21,023 nucleotides of DNA from Acetofilamentum sp. (GTDB lineage: Bacteria; Bacteroidota; Bacteroidia; Bacteroidales; JAFGUD01): positions 1-21,023 of the forward strand of contig DYKL01000017.1 in assembly GCA_020722645.1 (NCBI GenBank), read 5' to 3'. Positions 1 to 6,884 of the stretch are shown piece after piece. Positions within the stretch are counted from its first letter, which is position 1, and every line of letters begins with the position of its first letter. The notes under the pieces were generated by a model. It did not search any database. It was not told where the DNA came from and saw only the letters and a program-made list of their open reading frames with translations. The translations under genes were made by a program, and so were the position numbers.

Positions 1-484
1 AGTTTTTTCTTAGCTATCGCCTGTAAAACCTGAAAAGTTGTAAGTAAGTTCCGCTCATAGGAGAATTCCGCAACCAGTTGTGATTTTGTTCGAGACCGTC
101 AAGGCTGAAAGTAACTGCACCAATTCCGGCGTTTAGTAATTTGATGTGAGTTTTTTCGTCGTAAAGCATTGCATTAGAAACCATACTCCATCTGAAGCCC
201 ATTTTACGAAGGTCAAATCCGACATCAGCGATGTCTTTTCGCAACAAAGGCTCACCACCTGTTAGAACAACTGTTATATTGTTGCGGATGTTTTGAGGTA
301 TTGAATCAATGGCGGTTTTAAAGTCGTTGTAAGGCATATCTTTGTGTACGCTGTCCACTTTACAGTCGCTGCCGCAATGAAGGCATTTAAGAGTACATCT
401 GCCTGTACATTCCCAGAATAAATATCTAAGCTCGTGTTGATAAGTGATAATCTGCTTTTGTATTTTAAAAACAAATTTGTTCAA
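1..484 (-). CDS. Radical SAM enzyme of an rSAM/lipoprotein pair, 5' part only, apparent frameshift
   Basis: This is the N-terminal part of a radical SAM enzyme; the rest lies beyond the left edge. CxxxCxxC is at residues 30, 34 and 37 and would bind the 4Fe-4S cluster that cleaves S-adenosylmethionine. It is framed by extra Cys 26 and 41 (FWECTGRC...CGSDC). GGEPL at 76-80 and SLDG at 127-130 are further family motifs. From recall, FWEC-x3-C...CGSDC resembles the Bacteroidetes radical SAM family that is paired with a small lipoprotein. The start is TTG at 484, overlapping the TGA of the upstream lipoprotein gene by four bases, which implies translational coupling. The open frame stops at 14-16, right after NWLRNSPMSG. 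Shifting by one base near 60-65 gives SYERNLLTTFQVLQAIAKKK running off the edge, which looks like the true continuation. Whether the shift is a mutation or an assembly error is open. The substrate is unknown; the neighbouring lipoprotein is an obvious candidate. Confidence 0.8.
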
Positions 485-858
485 TTTTCTACTTCGTCTA
501 ATTCAACTTTTATATAAATATCTTTGTTATATTTCGGAAAAAATGACGTATCTACATTTTTAAATTTTCCGTTTAAAGTAGAATCAATATCTTTAAATCT
601 TAATGTTAAATTATAATCATTCGATAAATCTGTGTAAAAAGTAAATCTACCATCGGAATCCGTCAATTGATAAGCAATAGAATCATTTGCAAAAACAGCA
701 ATACCTTCGATAGAATTTCCGGTTTTTTTAGAAACAACTTGCCCTTGGACTAGAATATCTATAGATTTGCCGCCTAAGGTACCGTAACAAGCTTCAAATA
801 CAAATAAAGCAGCACTCAAACTTATACCACCGATAATTTTTGCTAACCAGTTTTTCAT
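481..858 (-). CDS. Putative radical-SAM-associated lipoprotein
   Basis: A 125-residue protein with a lipoprotein signal: Lys at 3 and 7, a hydrophobic core, and a lipobox ending FEAC with the lipidated Cys at residue 24. Tyr-Gly follows the Cys directly (CYGTLGG), which I recall as typical of small Bacteroidetes lipoproteins coded beside a radical SAM enzyme. Residues about 36-115 look like a carboxypeptidase-regulatory-like beta-sandwich (GQVV...TGNSIEGIAVFAND...TDSDGRFTFYT). The gene starts 12 bases after the barrel protein gene and overlaps the radical SAM gene by four bases (TTGA), so the two are almost surely co-expressed. No enzymatic motif is visible. It could be a substrate, a partner or an anchor for the radical SAM enzyme, but its exported location makes any cytoplasmic modification a pre-export event. 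The family link is by recall; lipoprotein and operon status are read directly. Confidence 0.7.
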   Translation of the reverse strand: MKNWLAKIIGGISLSAALFVFEACYGTLGGKSIDILVQGQVVSKKTGNSIEGIAVFANDSIAYQLTDSDGRFTFYTDLSNDYNLTLRFKDIDSTLNGKFKNVDTSFFPKYNKDIYIKVELDEVEN

Positions 859-870
859 TGTTTGTATTTT

Positions 871-1482
871 TTAAAAATTAACCCCAAGTTTAATTCCAAG
901 TAAAAAATTGGGATAATTTGATTTTTTATAAAGATTATAATAATCTAAATGTAAAATACCGTTTGTCAAATTTGATAAGAAATTTGTTTTAAAACTCCAA
1001 CCAAAACCTGAGTAAAGTTCAATAAAAAAATGTCTTTTGAAATAATGAATCAAACCGATTTTTAAATTTATTTTTTCAATAACACTGTTTAATAAGGCTT
1101 TATCAAAAGTAATATTAAATGCGTTTGGGTCAGCGTCTAATAAATACATATTATTTTCCCAATTGTAAAAATAAGCAAATGAATACTCAACTCCAATATA
1201 AACTTCGTCAACATCGTTATGAAAAAAATTGTAATGAATATTGGGATTTATCTGATAATTTTCAAAATTTATTTTTTTAAATTTGTATGTTCTAACAGCA
1301 TAATCAACACCAAAAGAAAGTTTTTTTAATGGATAAATGTTAATTCCGGCTCTTATTTGCGGGAAATTGTTGTCAAAGTAAGCCAAAGGACTTATGTGGA
1401 TTCTTACAAATCTTCTGTCTTGGGCATTCGAAAAAGACAAAAAAAGAAAAATCATTGTAAAAAGTAAAAAAAAACGTTTCAT
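871..1482 (-). CDS. Outer-membrane beta-barrel-like protein
   Basis: A 203-residue protein with a clear signal peptide (MKRFFLLFTMIFLFLSFSNA, cleavage probably before Gln21). The mature part is made of alternating aromatic and polar strands (RFVRIHISPLAYF, KLSFGVDYAVRTYKF, EVYIGVEYSFAYFY, HFFIELYSGFGWSFKT) and ends in FLLGIKLGVNF. A terminal Phe and this strand pattern are typical of small outer-membrane barrels. The ATG lies one base after the TGA of the upstream lipoprotein gene, and the next gene follows after 12 bases, so it sits inside one transcription unit with the lipoproteins and the radical SAM enzyme. I do not recognise a named family. Function is unknown; a membrane partner for the lipoproteins is an inference from position only. 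Confidence 0.6.
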   Translation of the reverse strand: MKRFFLLFTMIFLFLSFSNAQDRRFVRIHISPLAYFDNNFPQIRAGINIYPLKKLSFGVDYAVRTYKFKKINFENYQINPNIHYNFFHNDVDEVYIGVEYSFAYFYNWENNMYLLDADPNAFNITFDKALLNSVIEKINLKIGLIHYFKRHFFIELYSGFGWSFKTNFLSNLTNGILHLDYYNLYKKSNYPNFLLGIKLGVNF

Positions 1483-1483
1483 T

Positions 1484-1865
1484 TCAGTTCTTTTTTGGCA
1501 AAAATGTAAAATAAAAAGTTTTTTTAGATGTTAAATCTTCGTCTAATTGTTGTGCATAGATTGTAAATAAAGCATCAAATGAATAATTATTACAAAAATT
1601 CGGACAAAACAAATATTCTAATGTGTAATTTTCAGCAGGTTCGTACAACTCAAAATAATTAAGTCGAGTAGGTTCGTTAAGAAATATTTTTGTGATTTTC
1701 GCGCCATTTTTGCCTTCAAACCAAAAATTAAGCATAACTGTATCGCCGTCAGTGAAAGTGTCGGTATTGTTGGTATATTTAATATCTACATAAGATATAG
1801 GCTCGACCTCATAACAACTTGCAAAAAATAAAATAAGTAAAAAAAAACGCTAAATTTTTGCACAT
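1484..1865 (-). CDS. Small lipoprotein, split by a one-base shift in an A9 run
   Basis: The uninterrupted frame with an internal ATG (1735) is only 83 residues. The same frame extends upstream without a stop to 1850 and there encodes LLILFFASCYEVEPISYVDI, a lipobox (FASC) plus mature N-terminus, but it has no start codon before a TAG. In the neighbouring frame an ATG at 1865 reads MCKNLAFFF into a run of nine T on this strand (1847-1839). Removing one T joins them as MCKNLAFFLLILFFASCYEV, a complete lipoprotein signal peptide. I therefore read one gene with a +1 homopolymer slip: either phase-variable, mutated or a sequencing error. The corrected product is about 126 residues, an Ig-like secreted domain with Cys pairs in its second half (YLFCPNFCNN). 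It is the first gene of the cluster that ends in the radical SAM enzyme. Function unknown. Confidence 0.6.
1839..1847. repeat. A9 homopolymer at the lipoprotein signal-peptide frameshift
   Basis: Nine consecutive A on the plus strand lie inside the hydrophobic core of the signal peptide of the small lipoprotein. With eight, the ATG at 1865 is in frame with the lipobox and the rest of the protein; with nine it is not. Such a tract is a classic site both for slipped-strand variation and for sequencing error. Confidence 0.7.
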
Positions 1866-2004
1866 TTTTTTGATAAAGTTAGAAAAACTAATAGTTTATG
1901 TGTTCTTAAAATATGAGAAGATGTCGTTTTTGTTTGTTTTTAAATGTTTTTGATTAGAGAATGTGAAAGAGTAATAATGTTTTATACGAAAGAAAATAAT
2001 TTAA

Positions 2005-2018
2005 GATTTTTAAAAATC
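2005..2018. other. Perfect 14-base palindrome downstream of the transposase gene
   Basis: GATTTTTAAAAATC is perfectly self-complementary and begins about 22 bases past the stop codon of the transposase gene. It could be one end structure of the element or a weak terminator, but being all A/T in the centre it may also be chance in this AT-rich spacer (1866-2039), where I see nothing else clear. Confidence 0.35.
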
Positions 2019-2039
2019 AGCATATTTTTTTAAAACTAT

Positions 2040-2486
2040 TTAATCTAAATATTTTTCATCATAATCAACCCCATGTTCCTTTAACAACAGAATCAGTTCG
2101 TCTTTGTAAATTGTTTTTTTATGATGCTGTTCTTGATTTTTGACGTATTCAATTAACCTGTCTTTTTCTTTTATTGAGTATGTAAAAGCACCATAACCTT
2201 CTTGCCAGCCATTAAAATTTTTGAAAATTTTGTTAGTTTTTATCCAATATGAGCTGGCTAATTTTATGTCTTTAACTAAAGAAGAAATAGATATTGTAGG
2301 GTTAATATGAGTTACTATGTGCAAGTGGTCTTCAACTCCATTTAATCTGTACAGATGGCAATTTTTATTTTCTAAAATTTCGTATATGTACTGAAAAAGT
2401 TCTTTCCTTCTTTCTTTTGTCATTGTTCGTTCTCTTCTGTAGGTTGAAAAAACGATTTGATATAAAAGTTCGGTGTAGGTGCTCAT
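2040..2486 (-). CDS. tnpA: REP-associated / IS200-like Y1 transposase
   Basis: A 148-residue single-strand DNA transposase of the HUH Y1 type. The metal-binding HUH motif is His54-Leu-His56 (VEDHLHIVTH) and the candidate nucleophile is Tyr114 in LIEYVKNQEQHHKK. The N-terminus (STYTELLYQIVFSTYRRE) and the Trp-Gln-Glu-Gly-Tyr-Gly-Ala block (WQEGYGAFTYS) are typical of the Transposase_17/RAYT group. The chosen start is ATG 2486; the reading frame stays open to a TTG at 2519, but that extension is encoded by the upstream repeat and is not protein-like. Two tandem hairpin repeats begin nine bases before the ATG, as expected if this enzyme acts on or mobilises them. No TnpB or accessory gene accompanies it. 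The frame is intact, so it may be active. It sits just downstream of mutB on the same strand. Confidence 0.85.
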   Translation of the reverse strand: MSTYTELLYQIVFSTYRRERTMTKERRKELFQYIYEILENKNCHLYRLNGVEDHLHIVTHINPTISISSLVKDIKLASSYWIKTNKIFKNFNGWQEGYGAFTYSIKEKDRLIEYVKNQEQHHKKTIYKDELILLLKEHGVDYDEKYLD

Positions 2487-2495
2487 AATTATTTC

Positions 2496-2578
2496 TTTAT
2501 TCTTGTTATTCGAATTCAATCCCTACGGGATAGTTTGTTTATTCTTGTTATTCGAATTCAATCCCTACGGGATAGTTT
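2496..2578. repeat. Two tandem 41-base hairpin repeats (REP-like) upstream of tnpA
   Basis: Two identical 41-base copies occupy 2496-2536 and 2538-2578, separated by one base (period 42). Each carries the hairpin ATCCC-TAC-GGGAT (2519-2531 and 2561-2573; five-base stem, three-base loop; loop GTA on the minus strand) and an ATTCGAAT palindrome 5' of it. There is no spacer, so this is not CRISPR. Position directly upstream of a Y1 transposase suggests REP/BIME-type elements recognised by that enzyme. They also fill the leader of tnpA and the 3' side of mutB, where the hairpins could act on transcript stability. Confidence 0.8.
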
Positions 2579-2624
2579 TTATAAGATATCCGCTAAACAT
2601 AGAAGGGGTTTAATTTGAGTAACT

Positions 2625-4751
2625 CTACATCTGCAGTAAAATATCCAACAGATCAACAGCGGCTTTCGGAATTGAAGTTCCGGGACCAAAAATGGCAACA
2701 ACTCCTGCATTGAACAAGAAATCGTAATCCTTCGGGGGAATAACGCCACCTGCGACTACCAAAATATCTTCCCTTCCGAGTTTTTTCAATTCTTCAATAA
2801 CTTGCGGAACAAGAGTTTTATGTCCTGCGGCAAGCGATGAAACTGCAAGGAAATGAACATCATTGTCAGCGGCATCTTTTGCGGCTTCGGCAGGTGTCTG
2901 GAATAAAGGTCCGAGGTCAACATCAAAGCCAATGTCAGCGTATCCCGTACCAACAACTTTTGCGCCTCTGTCGTGTCCGTCCTGTCCAAGTTTTGCTATT
3001 AAAATACGCGGGCGACGACCGGATTTTTTCATAAATTCTTCAACTTTTTGTCTTGCTGTTTTAAAATCAGGGTCATCTTTTATTGCTGATGAGTAAACAC
3101 CTGAAATTGATTTGATTACAGGCTTGTAGCGTCCTACAACTTTTTCGATTGCATAAGAAATTTCGCCTAAGGTGGCTCGTTCTCTTGCCGCTTCGACAGC
3201 TAATTCGAGAAGGTTTCCTTCGCCTGTTTCAACTGATTTTGTAATTTGGTCTAATATTTCCTGAACTTTTGAGTTATTTCTTGTTGCTTTTATTATATTT
3301 AATCTTTCAATTTGTGATTTCCTTACAGCCGTATTATCTACTTCTAAAAAGTCAATATTATCTTCTTTTTCAACTTTGAATTTGTTAACACCAACAATAA
3401 TGTCCTGTTTACTGTCAATTTTAGCCTGACGGCGAGCAGAAGCTTCTTCGATACGCATTTTAGGAATTCCGGTTTCAATTGCTTTTGCCATTCCACCGAG
3501 TTTTTCAACTTCTTGAATGTGTTCCCAAGCTTTTTGGGCAATTTCTTGAGTAAGAGTTTCAATATAATAAGAGCCAGCCCAAGGGTCAACGGATTTGCAA
3601 ATATCGGTTTCTATTTGTAAGAAAATTTGAGTGTTACGTGCAATACGAGCCGAAAAATCAGTAGGTAAAGCAATAGCTTCATCAAGAGCATTTGTATGAA
3701 GAGACTGGGTATGACCAAGAGCAGCAGCAAGTGCTTCAATAGCAGTTCTTGCAACGTTGTTGAAAGGGTCTTGTTCTGTCAGACTCCAGCCTGATGTTTG
3801 TGTATGAGTACGTAAACGCATTGATTTGTCGGTTGTCGGGTTGAAAGATTTTACAATTTTAGACCACAACATACGAGCGGCACGCATTTTTGCTATTTCC
3901 ATAAAATGGTTCATACCGGCAGCCCAGAAAAATGATAAACGCGGTGCAAATTCGTCAATTTTAAGCCCTGTTTCAACACCTGTTCTGAGATACTCCAATC
4001 CGTCAGCCAAAGTGTAAGCTAATTCCAAATCCAAAGTCGCACCGGCTTCCTGCATGTGGTATCCTGAAATACTTATAGAATTGAATTTAGGCATATTTTT
4101 AGCTGTATATTTGAAAATATCAGCAATTATTCTCATAGAAGGTTTAGGTGGATAAATAAAAGTATTACGCACCATAAACTCTTTTAGAATGTCATTTTGA
4201 ATAGTTCCGGCAAGTTGCTCTTTTGAAACGCCTTGTTCTTCGGCAGCAACGATATAGAAAGCCATTACAGGCAAAACAGCACCGTTCATTGTCATAGAAA
4301 CCGACATTTTATCTAAAGGGATGTTGTTGAACAAAATTTTCATGTCTTCAACAGAGTCAATAGCCACACCGGCTTTTCCTACATCACCTACAACACGTTG
4401 GTGGTCAGAATCATAACCTCTGTGAGTAGCCAAATCAAAAGCAACTGAAAGCCCTTTTTGTCCGGCGGCAATGTTTCTGCGATAAAAGGCATTTGATTCT
4501 TCTGCTGTTGAAAAACCGGCATACTGACGGATTGTCCAGGGCTGATTGATATACATTGTAGAGTAGGGACCTCTCAAAAAAGGCTGAACACCTGCTGCAT
4601 AATCAAGATGTTCAATGTTTTCCCAATCTTTTTTTGTATATAAGGACTTAACTTCAATTTGTTCAGAAGTTAACCATTTTTCGTTATTTTCTTGATTTTC
4701 AGTTGCTATCGGAAAATCGAAAAGTTTTATATCTTTAAAATTTGGTTTCAT
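2625..4751 (-). CDS. mutB: Methylmalonyl-CoA mutase, large (catalytic) subunit
   Basis: This enzyme interconverts succinyl-CoA and (R)-methylmalonyl-CoA using adenosylcobalamin, the B12 step linking the TCA cycle to propionate. Length is 708 residues, normal for the family. The N-terminal TIM-barrel domain shows RGPYSTMY at 60-67, FDLATHRGYDSD near 105-116 and the active-site Tyr231-His232 (GYHMQEAG). A linker leads to the C-terminal cobalamin domain with DxHxxG at Asp591, His593 and Gly596 (GQDGHDRGAK), which supplies the lower cobalt ligand. All key residues are present. It lies 48 bases downstream of mutA on the same strand, the usual order for the heterodimer. The ATG at 4751 is the only sensible start; no Shine-Dalgarno is visible. 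The epimerase and the MeaB chaperone gene are not in this window. In Bacteroidota the pathway usually runs toward propionate in fermenters and toward succinate in propionate users; the sequence does not decide. Confidence 0.97.
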   Translation of the reverse strand: MKPNFKDIKLFDFPIATENQENNEKWLTSEQIEVKSLYTKKDWENIEHLDYAAGVQPFLRGPYSTMYINQPWTIRQYAGFSTAEESNAFYRRNIAAGQKGLSVAFDLATHRGYDSDHQRVVGDVGKAGVAIDSVEDMKILFNNIPLDKMSVSMTMNGAVLPVMAFYIVAAEEQGVSKEQLAGTIQNDILKEFMVRNTFIYPPKPSMRIIADIFKYTAKNMPKFNSISISGYHMQEAGATLDLELAYTLADGLEYLRTGVETGLKIDEFAPRLSFFWAAGMNHFMEIAKMRAARMLWSKIVKSFNPTTDKSMRLRTHTQTSGWSLTEQDPFNNVARTAIEALAAALGHTQSLHTNALDEAIALPTDFSARIARNTQIFLQIETDICKSVDPWAGSYYIETLTQEIAQKAWEHIQEVEKLGGMAKAIETGIPKMRIEEASARRQAKIDSKQDIIVGVNKFKVEKEDNIDFLEVDNTAVRKSQIERLNIIKATRNNSKVQEILDQITKSVETGEGNLLELAVEAARERATLGEISYAIEKVVGRYKPVIKSISGVYSSAIKDDPDFKTARQKVEEFMKKSGRRPRILIAKLGQDGHDRGAKVVGTGYADIGFDVDLGPLFQTPAEAAKDAADNDVHFLAVSSLAAGHKTLVPQVIEELKKLGREDILVVAGGVIPPKDYDFLFNAGVVAIFGPGTSIPKAAVDLLDILLQM

Positions 4752-4764
4752 ATCTTAAGTTGAA

Positions 4765-4790
4765 AGTTTATAAAGTTTATAAAGTTGAAA
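4765..4790. repeat. 9-base tandem motif in the mutA-mutB spacer
   Basis: The 48-base spacer contains two overlapping copies of TTATAAAGTT (4768-4777, 4777-4786; period nine) followed by GAAA. The 16-mer GTTTATAAAGTTGAAA at 4775-4790 recurs exactly at 14523-14538 before pheS, and the core TTATAAAGTT recurs before tyrS. This marks a dispersed repeat family of spacers or 5' leaders. Confidence 0.6.
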
Positions 4791-4799
4791 GTAATTGAT

Positions 4800-6599
4800 T
4801 TAATTCAATTTGCTTTGATAATCAGTTAATTCTTTGTACAAATTAGATTTGATGTGAATGAAATTTTTGATGCCGATTTGTTCAATTTCAGCACGATTTT
4901 CCGGATTTCCGGCAATAACAATAATTTTATTTTTTAGTTCGGGGTAAATATTTTTTGCCATTTCAATATATGAATCATCACTACTGCAAAGAACAATTAT
5001 ATCCGAATTTTTAGCTGCTTCAATTCCTTCTTTTAAATCATTAAAACCCAGATTATCAATAATTTCAAAACCTGCAACTGCAAAGAAATTTGCAGAAAAA
5101 TCAGCTCTCGCTCTTCTCATAGCCGGATTTCCATAAGTAAACAGAAATACTTTCGGTATTTTCGGTGATTTTTCGGTTTTTAATCTCAATTCTTCAAATT
5201 TTTCACTCAAACGTTCAATTTTTAAAGGTTCAAATTCTTTTTCAGGATAAGATAAATCAGAAATTTCAAGCCTTTTCAGAATTTTGGAATTTGATAAATT
5301 TTCGGTTCTGTTAGGATACTTGTTGGTACCAAGAATAGATAATCTGCCTGTTTCAGCCAAGTCTTTTTCTTTTGCAACAATGTCATTGACCATTTTTTGA
5401 ATAAAACCGGTGCGTTTAGCATCGCAAAAACCTCTGTTGTCCTGAATTTTAAGGAATAAGCCCCAAGCTTCTTCAATAAGTTTAATGGTCATATTTTCGA
5501 CATAATAAGAACCACCCGATGGGTCTGCAACTTTATCTGCAAAAGCCTCTTCTTTAATGATTATTTGTTGATTTGAAGCAATTCTGTATGAAAACGCATC
5601 AGGATTAGAAAATACAATATTGTAAGGTTCTGTATTAAAAGAATCCACTCCGCCATATACACCGGCAAGGGTTTCGATAGTAGTACGAAGCATATTAACG
5701 TGAGCATCATAAACGGTTTTGTTACGTCTCAAAGTAACACCGTGAATGTAAGTTTTTGCTTCCTGTTTTAGTGTCGGGTCAAAAGTTTCGACTAATTTAG
5801 CAAAAAGATATCTGAATGCTCTGATTTTTGAAATTTCCAAGAAATATTCACAACTTACGGCAATGTTGAAGCAAATATTAGGTAAAATATTTTTGATAGG
5901 AATGTTCATTTCAGTTGCAAAATCGAAGTATTCGGAAATAATTGCAAGTCCGAAAGCTAATTGCATTGTCGGTGTAGCACCTGCATTTGCGTAATGATGA
6001 AGGTTTATTCCAACGGGTTTTATATTTGGAATTTCATTTGTCAGTAAATCGGCGGCAATACTCCAGAGTTTTTGTTGGTCTTTGTAATAAGAACCTGTAA
6101 AAGCATTAAAAGTAATCGGGTCAAAATTCAGGAAAATATTTTTGTTTTTTGTGTCAATTTCTTTCAACAAATAATATATATCTTCGATATTTTCAAAAGA
6201 AAGAAAAGCAGCATTACTTACTTTGGCAAGAAGTTGAGTCAATTCCTGTTGATTTATACTGCAATTTTTCCCAAAATCAAAACCAACAATGTTAATACCT
6301 TTTTCAGAAGCATTTTCAACATCATTCAAAGCTTTTGCAAAATTATCGAACACAAAATCTTGTCTGACAGCCCATTCATTGTTCAATTTATAACCCCTGA
6401 TAAAAGGAAATTTATTTGCAGAACTATTTAATGTTGCTAAATTTTCGGTATTTTCTTTACGGTAAAAAGGTTGAAATTCGATACCGTCTATTGTCTTACG
6501 GATAAGTTTTTTAAAATCCGCTCCTTTTAAATCTTTCTCGATTACATCTATCCATTGTTGAGTTGTAACCGGATTAAAATCAGAAAAAAGTTTATTCAT
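4800..6599 (-). CDS. mutA: Methylmalonyl-CoA mutase, small subunit
   Basis: Partner subunit of the mutB product. It is 599 residues long and keeps the barrel fold (WAVRQDFVFDNFAKALND, INLHHYANAGATPTMQLAFG, FRYLFAKLVETFDPT, DPSGGSYYVENMT) but has lost catalytic features. Where the large subunit has Tyr-His-Met-Gln it reads HHYANAG. Its C-terminal Rossmann-like domain (KVFLFTYGNPAMRRARADFS) has no DxHxxG, so it does not bind cobalamin. This is the normal state for the small subunit in the heterodimeric form. The start ATG at 6599 gives the usual FNPVTTQQWIDVIEKDLKG opening. It is the first gene of mutA-mutB and is divergent from the MORN protein gene. The leader (6600-6884) holds a stem-loop at 6623-6652, but I see no cobalamin riboswitch. 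Confidence 0.95.
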   Translation of the reverse strand: MNKLFSDFNPVTTQQWIDVIEKDLKGADFKKLIRKTIDGIEFQPFYRKENTENLATLNSSANKFPFIRGYKLNNEWAVRQDFVFDNFAKALNDVENASEKGINIVGFDFGKNCSINQQELTQLLAKVSNAAFLSFENIEDIYYLLKEIDTKNKNIFLNFDPITFNAFTGSYYKDQQKLWSIAADLLTNEIPNIKPVGINLHHYANAGATPTMQLAFGLAIISEYFDFATEMNIPIKNILPNICFNIAVSCEYFLEISKIRAFRYLFAKLVETFDPTLKQEAKTYIHGVTLRRNKTVYDAHVNMLRTTIETLAGVYGGVDSFNTEPYNIVFSNPDAFSYRIASNQQIIIKEEAFADKVADPSGGSYYVENMTIKLIEEAWGLFLKIQDNRGFCDAKRTGFIQKMVNDIVAKEKDLAETGRLSILGTNKYPNRTENLSNSKILKRLEISDLSYPEKEFEPLKIERLSEKFEELRLKTEKSPKIPKVFLFTYGNPAMRRARADFSANFFAVAGFEIIDNLGFNDLKEGIEAAKNSDIIVLCSSDDSYIEMAKNIYPELKNKIIVIAGNPENRAEIEQIGIKNFIHIKSNLYKELTDYQSKLN

Positions 6600-6622
6600 A
6601 ACGTTATATTATTACTAAGAGT

Positions 6623-6652
6623 TTTAAAGCTTGCCCTGTAAGGGTCTTTAAA
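6623..6652. other. Two-part stem-loop in the leader of mutA
   Basis: TTTAAAG (6623-6629) pairs with CTTTAAA (6646-6652); inside, CCCT (6634-6637) pairs with AGGG (6641-6644) around a GTA loop. CTTG on one side and a single T on the other are unpaired. The structure ends 24 bases before the mutA ATG. The inner CCCT-GTA-AGGG is similar in design to the REP-like hairpin at 2519-2531, so it may be another dispersed hairpin or a leader element. Confidence 0.5.
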
Positions 6653-6732
6653 GTAAATAGCTAATTATCAGTTTTTTGTAAAACATAAATAACTATGTTA
6701 TTTCGTAATAGTTACTAAATTAAAAAACGTTT

Positions 6733-6763
6733 TTTAATTGACAAAAAATATCTTATAAATTTG
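6733..6763 (+). promoter_or_regulatory. Bacteroidetes-type promoter for the MORN protein gene
   Basis: TAAATTTG at 6756-6763 matches the TAnnTTTG -7 element. TTTA at 6733-6736 stands 19 bases upstream where TTTG is expected, and a TTGACA lies at 6738-6743. A second TATATTTG at 6820-6827 lacks a -33 partner. Transcription from near 6770 would give a leader of about 115 bases before the chosen ATG. Confidence 0.45.
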
Positions 6764-6884
6764 CAAAATAAAGCATAAAAAAATCAAATTTGAATAAAAT
6801 TATAAATGATAAATGTCAATATATTTGAAACAATTTATATATAGGCGACAAATAACCAAAAATCAACTAAATAAAATAATAAAA

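Noticed and set aside
2487..2519. TTG-initiated N-terminal extension of the transposase
   Set aside because: The extra 11 residues come from the 41-base repeat and are low-complexity; ATG 2486 starts the conserved domain.
2496..2578. Mini-CRISPR
   Set aside because: The two copies are separated by one base, with no spacer and no cas gene nearby.
6072..6431. 119-residue plus-strand open frame inside mutA
   Set aside because: Antisense shadow of a strongly conserved gene; composition is Phe/Ile-rich and not protein-like.
6600..6812. Cobalamin riboswitch before mutA
   Set aside because: No conserved B12-box sequence or multi-stem layout is visible; only a short stem-loop is present.
6813..6884. 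Longer start for the MORN protein
   Set aside because: It adds 24 basic residues before a clear signal peptide at ATG 6885.
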